Assembly (NCBI GenBank): GCA_036897485.1
Contig: JAYMTF010001992.1
Coordinates: 1-20,183, forward strand
Reading direction: 5' to 3'
DNA from: Pelargonium nanum
Lineage: Eukaryota > Streptophyta > Magnoliopsida > Geraniales > Geraniaceae
DNA length: 20,183 nt
The position numbers were made by a program, and so were the translations under genes. The notes beneath the pieces were generated by a model. It was not told the DNA's origin, made no database searches, and saw only the letters and a list, made by a program, of their open reading frames with translations. Of the stretch, positions 1 through 10,300 are shown piece after piece; within the stretch, counting starts at the first letter, position 1, and each line of letters opens with the position of its first letter.

Positions 1-219
1 AGAAAAATAATGTAGAAAAATCTAATAAAGTATAGAAAAAACAATGAAATAACAATCTCAACAAAGAAACAACAAAATTTCAAATCTCCATACCTCCAAA
101 TACAATAATTTCAACGCAAATCTCACGCTCAAAGTATCAAACCAAACAAATATTTACTTTTTCAATTTGAATATGATAATATCATAATCAAATTTTTATG
201 ATCTAATGTTCACTTAACC

Positions 220-392
220 TATAGCCTAAACCGCCAAACCGACAAAACCAAACCGCCCAAAAAATGAGTGGTTTGGTTCGGTTTGACCTCAATATTTTTT
301 TATGACGGTCAGACTTTTTAGTAAACCGCTAGTAGTGGTTTGGTTGAAAAATTAGAAAAAAACCGACCAAACCGACCGCCGACCACCCCTAG
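220..392. repeat. AACCG-rich transposon-like repeat
   Basis: The left part is rich in AAACCGCC and CAAAACCAAACCG blocks. The middle carries the opposite-strand version (GGTTTGGTTCGGTTT), and the right part again has AAACCGACC blocks ending in CCACCCCTAG. The right end, read on the minus strand, starts CTAGGGGTGGTCGG, which resembles ends of plant hAT-type MITEs. A matching left terminus and a target-site duplication were not found, so boundaries are approximate and the class is a guess. Confidence 0.35.
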
Positions 393-884
393 TGTTCCTA
401 GTTATGTTAAAACACCATCCAAGTTACATGGTAAAATACAATTTGACCCCCCAGTGACAATCTAAAATTTTTAATTGAAACCTAAGTGCTAGAATATTTA
501 AAGATATGAACATTCGTTTAAGTTTATTACTACAACGCATATGAAACTAATTTTTTTTCTAATTAACTTGAATATATATCAAATTTTAGAAAAAAATTGA
601 AATAACTTGATAGATATGTCGTGACAATTATTATGTACGTCATTTTTAGGAATGGGTAAAAGAAAATGACATAAAATAGAGAGTTGATCTATAAAATTGT
701 TCTATTAAAATAGAACGAGAATAACAAATTAATTTATAATAGTATATATGAGAATCTCATATTAATAAGTAAAATTCTAGTCCAAAAATGATTTAATTGT
801 GGTGCATACATTGGACTTTGGACATAATAAATCAAACCTAATGAGTAAAAATCCACTTTCCATCCAAATTTTGTGTACATACTC

Positions 885-997
885 TTAAGAAATTGATGAT
901 TCATGTATTCAACGCATAACCCTAATTAGCACTAATAAATATATTAAAATTTGTTAATAAATAAATGATATTTAAGAAATTGATGATTCATGTATTC
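885..997. repeat. 26-bp perfect direct repeat
   Basis: Positions 885-910 and 972-997 are identical over 26 bases (beginning TTAAGAAATTGATG). They are separated by about 60 bp of AT-rich sequence. Both copies are followed within about 20 bp by similar text (AACGCATAACCCT versus AACGTGTAACCCT), so the real duplicated unit is probably about 45 bp with small indels. No coding role is apparent. Confidence 0.75.
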
Positions 998-1078
998 TTT
1001 GATACATGAATTTAACGTGTAACCCTTCGCACTCATATTGATCGAGTCAAAAGAGAAGTATCACTAGATTATTCCCGG

Positions 1079-1346
1079 TAGAGCCGGCATTCTGATCCGA
1101 ATCTTCGGACATCCGAAATCTAATCTAAGAAACATTCGATCTAATCCGATCATATCGGACAAATCCAAACATTTTAGTGTAAAATGAGCGGATTTGTCTA
1201 ATCTGATCGGATCTTATTTTTCAATATGAAATTCGTACTAAATCCGATCCGATCCAGTCTGATCTGAAATATTATCGGATTGGATCTCATGTTTCAATCC
1301 GAAATCCGAACTAAATCTGATTCGATCTAACCGATTGCCACCTCTG
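1079..1346. mobile_element. hAT-like MITE upstream of MMS21
   Basis: The left end reads TAGAGCCGGCATTCTGATCC. The right end read on the minus strand is CAGAGGTGGCAATCGGTTAG, so the termini match as imperfect inverted repeats of the (C/T)AGAG..GGCA type seen on many plant hAT-derived MITEs. The interior is built of GATCCGA/TCGGATT blocks in both orientations. The flanks share CCGG (1075-1078 and 1351-1354) as part of a decayed possible 8-bp target duplication. No transposase is encoded. The element ends about 166 bp before the MMS21 start codon. Confidence 0.5.
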
Positions 1347-1512
1347 CTCTCCGGTATATTCCTCTTCCAGTCAACCAAAACGGTGCGTTTAAGTGTTGTC
1401 TCTGTTGCTGCTTCACAAAACTCCCTCCAAAAAGTAAGCCCAATCCAGGAAAGATCTCCCACTGAGCTCTGAACCCGCCATCGATCAAAAGCTAGTTCTT
1501 GCAGAGAGACCC

Positions 1513-4500
1513 ATGGCGTCGACGTCGAATCCTCGAGGCGGTGGCGCCGCCGCGCGCATTCAGAGCGCCGCTGCTACTCTCTCCTCCGATAATCAGTCTC
1601 TCCTCGCTGTACTGTACCTTTTTGCCCTACTTTTCTCGTTCTACATGCCCTAGGTTGCGATTCGGTTGCTGTTTCCGTTGGTATTCAAAATAAAAACCCA
1701 GCTTCAAAATTGAATTTTTATTTCAATGACCTGATAACGCCTAATTTTGTGTAATTTTTCTTTTGAGGACTAGGTGACAGGTCTGAGTTCATTTCCTGTA
1801 TTTTGTTACCTTTTTGTTGATTTTGGCTTCAAATGCTGACTAAACAACCCTTTTTCCTATTTCGCCTTCGCATTGTAATTGTGCTGTTTAGTTACTGATT
1901 TGGATGGTTTTCCTTGCTTTGAAGAGTCATATTCAGTGTAATTTGTTGTTTTTAGTATAAAAACATTGAGTTTATTTGTTTATATATTTGATTTTTTTTA
2001 CATTTAAGTGTGCTGTTTAGTTAGCACTTGGATTTATATTGTTTGTTCCTGCTTTCCAAGAGCCAAGTTTGATGCTATATATCCCTTCTATAAGGGAGAT
2101 GAGTAATAGTGTCTAACATAAAACAATGCCTAATCATCATGCTTGTATTAGGACGTAGCGTCTACTTCAAATGTTTGGTTATTACAGCCATTTGGTTACA
2201 TTGAATTCAGTTTTTTGTACTCTACTTTTTTTTTTCTTCTAATTGTCACGTTTCAGCGTGCTTTTTGGTTAGTGATTTAGGTTAATTTTGTTTGTTCCTG
2301 CTTTCAAGAACTGAGTTTGATGCTATATATTGCTTCTAAAAGGGAGATTGTTGATAGTTTCTTATATAAAACAATGCCTAATCATAATGCCTGTGTTACT
2401 TCTACATCACTGTTTGATTATTAAAGTTTTAATCTTTTGGTTTGATTCAGGATATGCGAAAGGTTTTGACTTCAATGAGGGAGATTGGAGTTGATTTGGA
2501 GAAAGATGGGCAGTCTGACCAGGTATTTTAGAGCATGGATGTTTATGTTGTTAAGTTGAGAAAAGGTAGATGTGGGAACTTATGGATCTCAGGCATTTTA
2601 ATATTTTGGCATTTGGGATAAAACGAACTTTCAGTTCACTGATAGCTCAACATATTTTGTGTTCATTCTAGGTGATCGATTTGGAATTCTAGACGGATTA
2701 ATGGCTGAATAATATTGCAGGTTACGAGACTTGAAGATGCTGTTAATGAGCTTGTGGAAACATATGAGGACTGTATGCTTTTTTCGTCACTGGTTCAATC
2801 AGTTGGAAATAGCTACCAGCCTGGGGCAGAGGTCTACTATATGTCCTTCCTTTGTGCGCAATTCAGTAGAATCCATCATTATGTGTAATAATCTTCTTAA
2901 ATTATTTTTCTGTCTCTTATCTCAAATGCAGTTAACTGATTTTAAGAAGTTGTTTGACAATGAGTTTGCAAAGCTTAAGGCTACTTCATCTTCTGTTACA
3001 CAAAACCATCCACAAGTCCGCCAATTTAAGGAAGCTATCTGGGTATGCCATTCTACTGTCTTTTTGAAAATATGTTTGGATATTGACTTTTGGCAAGCAA
3101 TGCTATCTATATGCTTTTCCAGCCGGTATATATGTACACAGCTAAATTTTAAATCAAAACAAGCAAGTAGAAAACCTATTGTTGGTATTCTCTTAATGCC
3201 AACTAGTTCCCCTTTATTCAGGAAGGATTTGGTTGTTAGTTGATAAAAAGAAGAGATTTATAACTCTTATGAGTATTTTAAAGATAGCAAGTAAATGATT
3301 GAAAGAAAAGCTGAGTAAGGAAATTCCTCTACAAGGACCATGATCCTTGATTCTTGTACAATTAATCTTGTATAGAGTTTCATATGGAGCTTCACTAACA
3401 TGAATTGTAACAGATATTGCATGATTTGCCTCTAATAAGGACAAATATAAAATGTCCTTTCCAACTGCTGTATAAAATATGAAGACTTTGAGAATGAATG
3501 AAAGGAAAGGAGAGGGAAATTTTGGGAAATTCCTCTACAAGGACCTTAATTCTTGATTGTTGTACAATCAATCTTCTATAGAGTTTCAGATGGAGTTTCA
3601 CCAACATGAATTGTAACATATACTGCATGCTTTGCGTCTAATAAGGACAAATAAAATGTCCTGCTGTATAAAATAGGGAGACTTTGAGTTTGCTTAGGGG
3701 ATGCATGGATTATTTTTTGTATTCATATAAAAATCTACAATGACAAGTATGCTAGATTTAGCATCCATATAATTTCTGTTATCATGCTTCTGTTAACCCT
3801 TATAGAAAATTTATTGAGGTTAAAGTGGGACATATCTGTATACCTGATTAACATAGGAAAATGTTAGTCAAAGAACATTGTGCACATCTATTTGCTTTGC
3901 TTGATGTGATGGGCATGTGAAGATAGAATTTGCAAAACCAACTTTTAAAGCATGGTGCTGTAAGCTTCTCTTCAATCTTGTAAACTCACAATTGATTGAT
4001 TTCCTACCAAATCTTATCATTTGCCGGGTTTTATCTTTCTGTGCACATCTGTTTGCTTTGCTTGATGTGATTGGAAAATTGTTTCTAGAACATGTTGTAA
4101 GGTTCCCTTTATTGTTGGGAACTCACAATTGTGTTACAGTTACCATCTCTTCCCTTTTGTTTTGTTCATCTTCCCACCCTTTAACATTCTCCTCTTTGAA
4201 TGCTTCTTGGTTTCTAGTTATGGCAAAGATGGCTTCATCATCTCTGTTTCTTTCGCCACCCCCCATATTATATTGCTCTACATCTACTAATATCTGGAAT
4301 GGTTAGCAATTTAGTTTGAAGCAAATACATTTAGATGGATTCTATTCAAAGATCATACCCTATTCAGCAAACTACATTAAATTTGGAAGAATGGGAATTT
4401 CAGAGGATGCCTGTAATGAGCAGAGGAAGCTTTTTAGCCAACCCTCTTTCATTATGGAGAAACATCCATTACTTATTTCGCACTTGGTCGGGGTTTTACT

Positions 4501-5509
4501 AGGTGCGTATAGTATTACATGATAAGGGTATAAATCTAAGTTCCATAGGTTTATCCACTCTTTTTCGCTGATAGATTTTCCTGCAACACATGCATATGCG
4601 GAACATATAATGTGTGTCACTATGACAACTCATCTCATGTCCTACTGTATGTAATTTATCACTATGTTTGAGTTTTAGTTTCTCCTTAGTGATGATTTCA
4701 AAACTGACAATTACTTTGGGATCAAAGGGTTTATTAAGTGTTTGTATTAGGGAGTTTTTTTATGTCATTTCATTTCACGAAAACTTGTTTTTATTTTATT
4801 TATTTATTTATTTATTTATAATAAGGGGTATGTTTTTGCTATTTTCCTGCAGAATGTTCATCATGCAGGACAACCAATGCCAGGTGAAGAGGAAGAGGAC
4901 ATTGTGATGACCAATACCCAGTTCACACTTTTGAATAAAACTTGTCCATTAAGTGGAAAACCTATTACTGAACTGGTGTCTCCTGTTCGCAGGTATTTTT
5001 TTTTAATTTTTCATTTTTGTTTTCATCGGAGATATGAGAACAAATGCATCATCTCATTTGGTTCATGAAGGTGATTGCTAATTTTTTTGCTTCTAGACAA
5101 TGAAAATCCCTCTTGACCATTTCCTCAAATAGGCTATCTTTTCGTGCAAATCATGGATAGTATTTCTAGATTGTGGTACCCGGGTCTTAGGGTATGAGAG
5201 ATCACTGTATCTGAAACCTTTTTGAATACCAAACTAGACTATACTCGTTAGGTTGCCATTCAAAGAGAATATAATCTGATTAGGAAATAGAGATCAATGT
5301 TAGTGGAGATCCGATGTTGACTATAGAAAAAATATATATCCGAGAACACACACACACACCCAATATTCGCAATTCCTTTTCAAATGAATCTTGCTACTCT
5401 CTCTCTCAAACACACACACGCATTCAACTACTCCTTCCACCCAAAATGACTGTCCACTTTCTATAAGAAAATAAAATTGTCCTAAAATTCCTTTTCGAAT
5501 GACTTGCTA

Positions 5510-5567
<58 letters not shown>

Positions 5568-6534
5568 TTCAACTACTCCCTCCACCCAAAATGAGTATCC
5601 ACTTTCTATAAGAAAATTGTCCTAAAAGGACTGTCAACCTTCCTTTTTGATCTGTTAGTTATGCATATATTACCAACAATATCCCAAGATAAAATAGTTA
5701 GATCCTCTCGACTTTATTTACAATAAGAGCACATGAGGTATAAAGGGGGGAATACAACCCTAATTAACAATCCTTAATTTTTTCAAAAATAAAATAGAAT
5801 AGGAACGTGGACTGGACTGGGACAAAGGGAGTAATATAGTAAATGGAAAAAACTGTGCTTTGTTGTTTATATTACTGGTGAATTTATCCATGAGGGTGCT
5901 TGTCGGAGATAAGTAATGGATAATGAGTGCCTAATACATGAGCCGTTAGTTCTCCAGTGCACCCATAATTTACTGGTAGTCGCCTATATTTCCATTGCAA
6001 TGAGAACAGTGATTTGAGGAAAATCCGTTGCTCATTTGTAGTATTAAAACAAGTTTTATTGACGAAACTGCATGGAACAAATTAGGATTAAATTGGGAAA
6101 ATTATTTACATAATGCTAGCTTCCAACATCCAAAGTTGCATATGCATATGGGCAATTTGATTTTTTTCTTCCCTTATCATTTCTGACTATATTTTCGTTT
6201 GGATTTGTTCTCTCGGGGCAGTGTTGAGTGCAAGCACATTTATGAAGAAAAAGTGATTAAAGCACATATTAGAAAAAACAAGGACGGACGCGCCCTCTGC
6301 CCTGTAACAGGTATACAATTTTTCTTATATCTGTTTAGTAATTTTTTTTTGTATTCTGCAACCAACCAAATATTTTTCCTGGCAGGATGCCCGAAGATAT
6401 TGCAGGTATCAAAGGTGATTTGCGACTCATTGTTACGAATTGAAATTGAAGAACTGCGCTCAATGAGTAAAGAACCTAATGCGACTGAGATTCTGGAAGA
6501 TTTTACAGAGCTTGATGAAGAAGATAGTGAATAA
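1513..6534 (+). CDS. MMS21: E3 SUMO-protein ligase MMS21/HPY2 (NSE2 type)
   Basis: Seven coding exons give 255 aa: 1513-1608, 2451-2522, 2721-2831, 2932-3042, 4853-4992, 6222-6310 and 6386-6534. All introns are GT-AG and phases join exactly. The protein is the SUMO ligase subunit of the SMC5/6 complex, known in plants to act in DNA repair and root meristem cell-cycle control in the nucleus. The N-terminal ~130 residues are predicted helical and would bind the SMC5 arm. The C-terminal SP-RING follows TCPLSGKPI, with zinc ligands C180, H182, C203 and C208 (C-x-H, then C-x4-C, the NSE2 spacing). An acidic tail (ELDEEDSE) ends the protein. Length fits the Arabidopsis protein (about 250 aa). The start at 1513 gives MASTSNPRGG and is followed by a conserved-looking exon. 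Introns 1, 4 and 5 are large and carry duplications and a MITE. Confidence 0.93.
1881..2400. repeat. tandem degenerate duplication in MMS21 intron 1
   Basis: Copy A (about 2009-2150) and copy B (about 2258-2400) align over roughly 140 bp at an offset of about 247 bp. Shared blocks include TTTGTTCCTGCTTTC, GTTTGATGCTATATAT, AAGGGAGAT and AAAACAATGCCTAATCAT. A third, shorter relative lies at about 1881-1930 (GTGCTGTTTAGTTACTGATT). The copies differ by many substitutions and small indels, so the duplication is old. It lies wholly in the first intron (1609-2450). Confidence 0.7.
3318..3692. repeat. tandem duplication in MMS21 intron 4
   Basis: Copy A (about 3318-3490) and copy B (about 3528-3692) share a long alignable text. 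It starts GGAAATTCCTCTACAAGGACC, runs through ACATGAATTGTAACA and TCTAATAAGGACAAAT, and ends GCTGTATAAAATA..GACTTTGAG. Copy B lacks a few short stretches, so the offset shrinks from about 212 to about 194 bp. The copies lie in the 1.8-kb intron 3043-4852 and do not affect the reading frame. Confidence 0.75.
3879..4075. repeat. short duplication in MMS21 intron 4
   Basis: About 32 bp beginning GTGCACATCT(A/G)TTTGC and continuing through TTTGCTTGATGTGAT occur at about 3879-3911 and again at about 4041-4071. The spacing is about 161 bp. It is a local duplication in the same intron as the larger repeat just upstream. Confidence 0.6.
4794..4822. repeat. (TTTA)n microsatellite
   Basis: A run of TTTA/TTAT units lies about 30 bp before the 3' splice site of MMS21 intron 4 (AG at 4851-4852). 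It adds to the T-rich tract upstream of the acceptor. Confidence 0.8.
5371..5627. repeat. abutting tandem duplication including a MITE end
   Basis: Copy A (5371-5485) and copy B (5486-about 5627) adjoin directly. Both run AATTCCTTTT..AATGA, a CT tract, a CA tract, ATTCAACTACTCC(T/C)TCC, ACCCAAAATGA, CCACTTTCTATAAGAAAAT and TTGTCCTAAAA. The CT/CA portion is longer in copy B. The duplicated unit contains the first ~50 bp of the Stowaway-like element that is complete only in copy B, so the duplication occurred after, or together with, that insertion. It lies in MMS21 intron 5. Confidence 0.75.
5512..5566. repeat. (CT)n(CA)n compound microsatellite
   Basis: An uninterrupted CT run to about 5548 continues into a CA run to about 5566, inside MMS21 intron 5. 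It is a plausible length-polymorphic marker. Confidence 0.95.
5576..5831. mobile_element. Stowaway-like MITE in MMS21 intron 5
   Basis: The left terminus CTCCCTCCACCCAAAATGAG and the right terminus on the minus strand CTCCCTTTGTCCCAGTCC match the CTCCCTCCGTCCC-type terminal inverted repeat of plant Stowaway (Tc1/mariner-related) MITEs. Both ends are flanked by TA (5574-5575 and 5832-5833), the expected target duplication. At 256 bp with no coding capacity it is a non-autonomous element. It is inserted in the sense-neutral intron 4993-6221. Confidence 0.75.
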
Positions 6535-6580
6535 TGACAACATTTCCTGTATTGAACTTTTGGCAGGCAGTGTTAGGAAT

Positions 6581-7009
6581 TTGAAAGCTTCATCATGTGT
6601 AATTGGTGCATCCAATGATTTTATCTGTTTTGGTTCTCTATGGGAAAAAAAAGAAGAAAGAGCTTGCTCGCTGCAATCTTCGATGTGTCTCACGACTCGG
6701 GCTTAAAACAGCAATGTTGTTCATACAACTTGCATAGCATGCATATCACATGTAAAAATAAGAAGTCATGGGCCGAAAGTAGGGCAGACAACCTCCACAC
6801 AAACACAAAACGAAATCAAGATGTGAGTTTAGTTTTAACTGTGTGTATCGACTTACTCAACCCGTTCAATTAATTGTGTATTGAAAGCTGCATTGCGTGT
6901 AACTCATGCATCTGTTTTGGTTTTATATGAAAAAAGAAGAGTTTGATCGTTCAATCGTTGACATGTCTCGTGACCGAGGCTTACATTTAACAATGTTATC
7001 CGTACAATG
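6581..7009. repeat. divergent 300-bp-spaced duplication behind MMS21
   Basis: The text starting TTGAAAGCT at 6581 recurs at 6881, exactly 300 bp later. Shared blocks include ATCTGTTTTGGTT, GGAAAAAA/GAAAAAAGAAGA, TGTCTC(A/G)(C)GAC, GGCTTA and CAATGTT..TACAA. Overall similarity is moderate, so the event is old. Copy 1 begins 46 bp behind the MMS21 stop codon and therefore probably lies in the 3' untranslated region. Confidence 0.6.
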
Positions 7010-7122
7010 TTCACTTATGCCAAAAGTTTTGGACTCTTTTCTAGTAACATCCTATAGTGTGCATCGGTGAACGTCACACAACCCGAATAACTAATCATGC
7101 ATGCGAGTTTTGAAGTTTAACA

Positions 7123-7236
7123 AGAACACGATACTGTTTACTAGCGGACTCAAATATTTGACATGACTAAATTACCCTCCATATTTGCTTTCAATTACTT
7201 GCCAATTCACCAACTAAATAAACAGTATCTTGTTCT
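7123..7236. repeat. 18-bp inverted repeat in ERL1-type promoter
   Basis: Positions 7123-7140 (AGAACACGATACTGTTTA) and 7219-7236 (TAAACAGTATCTTGTTCT) are inverted copies with 17 of 18 matches, separated by 78 bp. The whole 114-bp structure has the look of a miniature element with terminal inverted repeats, but no target duplication was seen. It ends 79 bp before the start codon at 7316, so it lies in the promoter or 5' leader. Confidence 0.6.
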
Positions 7237-7315
7237 CATTTCTCTGTTCCACCCAATCCCAAAACCAATCTTCTTCACTGACACCACCTGAGAAGCTGAG
7301 CTTGAGACCATAACA

Positions 7316-10300
7316 ATGTACCGATCGGCGGCGGCCATTTCTCGGAGCTTACTACCCAGAGCAGCTTATTCTCTTAGCTTCGGCTCTCTCTCATCTATCA
7401 CTCTCTCTGTCTCTCCGGTCCGTACACTCAGCGTCTCTGCTTCTCTCTCCACCACCCAACACGACCCATCTTCCACGCCCACTCCCAGCAACAAGACCAA
7501 TACCATCAATCGCTGGAAGCCCATGTGTTTGTACTACACTCACGGCATGTGCACTATGGTAATTTCCTCAAGAAACCAATTTGTTTTATCTACTGCACAC
7601 CATGTGTTCGATGAAATGTTTCGACTGGATTTTGAGTTTGAGTTAAATGTGTTTTGCAGCTGGATGATCCTGCCCACCTGGAGAAGTTTAATCATAGTTG
7701 TTCTGAGGAGCTGAGAGTGGACGTTGCCGAATTAAAGAACAAGCGTTCACAGGAGTTTGATTACTTTCTGGTGCTTGATTTGGAGGGGAAAGTGGAGATT
7801 CTTGAATTTCCGGTTGTGCTGGTTGATGCGAAAACACTGAATGTTGTAGATTTGTTCCACAGGTTCTATTCTGTTCTGTTCAGCTATGCCTTGTTCTTAA
7901 ATATGCAATTAAATGTTGGTTCTTTAGTTGTTCTGTAAGGTCAGAGATAATATTAGACCCTCTCAAATAGCTTCGGTAGTTTTTGACAATATATTGAGCA
8001 ATATTACTTGCATTGTTTCCTACTAGTAGCTGGAAGTAGAGCACTGTTAGAGTGTTAAGAAGAATAAGAACAATCTGTAATGTCTAAAGTCACAGTTTTG
8101 TTATATGGCATCCCTTGTTGATGGAAGATTGATGCTCACACGTATAGGCTAGGGAACTCGTAACATAGAACACTGCTTGCTTCATTTTCCTTGTGGTGCA
8201 TTGTACAAACCCTGTATAAGATTACTAGATAAATTCTGTTGAATAGCAGTATGTATGACCCAAAGATTCTCTGTCCCAAATGATTGTCCATTTTCTCCCT
8301 TTTGTTTGTTACAGCAAAAACAGATGAGGCTGTAACGTCCAGTTTTAACTAACTTATCCGTAATTTTTACAAAATACGAAAAAGTGGACACTCATTTTGG
8401 GATGGAGGGAGTAATACTTACTGTTTTTATTGTTCAAAGGATGTGCCTTGATACTTGGTTGGCATGCTTCACTTGTACTGGCTTTGTCATTGTGAGTTAG
8501 TATTTCGTCTTTTGAAGTTGTATTCTTTCATGCTGTCATTTAGAACTATAAGTTTCATAGAAGGAGCTTGATCAGTTGATCCTTTATGAAATGTCTTGTG
8601 ACTCTTTTTTTTCCATGCTTTCTCTTCCAGGTTTGTAAGGCCCTCAAAAATGACTGAGCAAAGGATAAATGAATATATTGAAGGGAAATATGGAAATTTA
8701 GGAGTTGACCGGTACACTTCTTGCTTTTAATTCTGTCACTTTTTGTTTGGTCAATATATTGGAATCCAAAAACGAATATTATCCATGAAAGTGAATTGAC
8801 TTCCCTTTATGAACTTATCTTTTATGATTATCAAATGAAATGATGTTATAGCAGATACAAGGAATTCGATAGTATTTTGACGTTAAGTCAGATCAGACGT
8901 GAATGCAATATAATATATACGATGCCTCTTTATCTAAGACCAGCAATGCTGAAAGGCGTAATAAGGGCATAGTTCATGGTAAATATTGTTGGAATATTTT
9001 CATATCTCATGTAGTTTTGCAGTGTTTGGCATGACACGGCTATTCCATTTGAGGAAGTTCTTCAAAATTTTGAAGATTGGTTGACTCAGCATCGTTTGTG
9101 GGGAAAGGAGCAGGGTGGGCATCTTAATCGAGCAGCCTTTGTAACTTGGTGAGTCCTGTACTATTGATATGCATATTTGTTTTCTCTGCTCTAAACTCGT
9201 TGGTTTCTCTGTAAGCTTAAGTAAAGAAACTGACTGTGCTTTCTTGCTAATAATAAGTTCTAGCATTGCCTTCTGATTGCAGTAATATTAATATATTGTG
9301 ACATATTAAACATATATTCTTATGATAGCCCTCAAAAGAAGTACAGCCGTATTTGATAAAACCTAGATAAACTTTGCAGCTTAATTTAGTACAAAGGCTG
9401 GGAGTAAAGGAAAAAAGACATTCTACGAATAAAATTCTCTAATATTCTGCCTCACTCTAAATCTAAACATTAACAATTCTTTCCGTTTCTTACAGAGAAA
9501 GCTATATTTTGAATCTGATTGATATCTACTTCTTCTCTGAACTCACAGTAGCTACCTACTTGTCAATACCCTTTCCATATCTGATTAGAGCTCCAAAGGT
9601 TTTAAATATTTATGTTTACATTCCAGGTTAGGTAAATATATATGTGGATGAACAGAAGTGACAACTAGACCTTGTTTTTTTTTCCTCCTCTTTTTTCTGA
9701 GATATCTTGTTTACTATTACCAGTGGCAATTGGGATGTGAAAACAAAGATCCCTCAGCAATGCACTGTTTCAAAGATGAAGCTACCTTCCTATTTTATGG
9801 AGTGGATAAACCTGAAGGATGTCTATCTAAATTTTTACAAGAGACGGGTAAGTTCACTTAAACCATTAAACGTTCATGTAAACTGAATAAATATTTATAT
9901 ATATGGGTCAAGTTTTTGAAGTGATTAGTTTGAGTTGAATAGTTGACGATGCCTTTTTACTCTAGGTTCAGACTTCCAGGTGCTTAAACATTTTGTCCCT
10001 TATTGAATGTTGTTACGCTGGTTCTGAATTTACTAGTGATAAAAGGAACTATCATGGCCTCATACAGGGGAGGAACTCATCGGCCAATAGTTTAGTCAAT
10101 GCTGATATTTTTCTGAGCAGGGTCCTGTCTAAATGACCAAGAAAAGATTGTCATGCATACCAAGTTTAGCACATCCAAATATAACTGTCATGCATATTAT
10201 TAGCTCATGAATAAGTGATCTGTATATCTGTGTTAGACATAGATCCAATTGAAAAATTTGTATCCGAATACCAACCCATGGTCATGTATTTTTTATAGAG

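Larger units (their letters stand above)
1..1512. other. upstream noncoding region of MMS21
   Basis: No convincing gene is visible in this AT-rich stretch: the open frames are short and lack coding character. It holds an AACCG-rich transposon-like remnant (about 220-392), a 26-bp perfect direct repeat (885-910 and 972-997), a hAT-like MITE (about 1079-1346), and then the proximal promoter and 5' leader of MMS21 (about 1347-1512). The last part has an AACGG-containing palindrome-like motif near 1377-1391 and a TATATT at about 1354-1359. Neither is established as functional. Confidence 0.6.
6535..7315. other. intergenic region between MMS21 and ERL1-type gene
   Basis: This region holds the MMS21 3' untranslated region and the promoter and leader of the next gene. 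A divergent duplication (6581-about 6729 and 6881-about 7009) and an inverted-repeat structure (7123-7236) occupy much of it. No canonical AATAAA is seen close behind the MMS21 stop. No additional gene is supported. Confidence 0.6.

Noticed and set aside
2731..3243. 170-aa open frame in the MMS21 region.
   Set aside because: It crosses two well-supported introns in the wrong frame. The spliced frame gives MMS21 instead.
3917..4620. Several 68-129-aa open frames in the 1.8-kb MMS21 intron 4.
   Set aside because: They overlap on both strands, are hydrophobic and low-complexity, and show no recognisable domain. They are taken as chance frames in intron DNA.
6199..6385. Unspliced reading of MMS21 through the 75-bp intron 6311-6385.
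   Set aside because: It keeps the frame (3n) but inserts a hydrophobic stretch between V-T and G-C of the SP-RING. Splicing restores C203-x4-C208 exactly as in NSE2.
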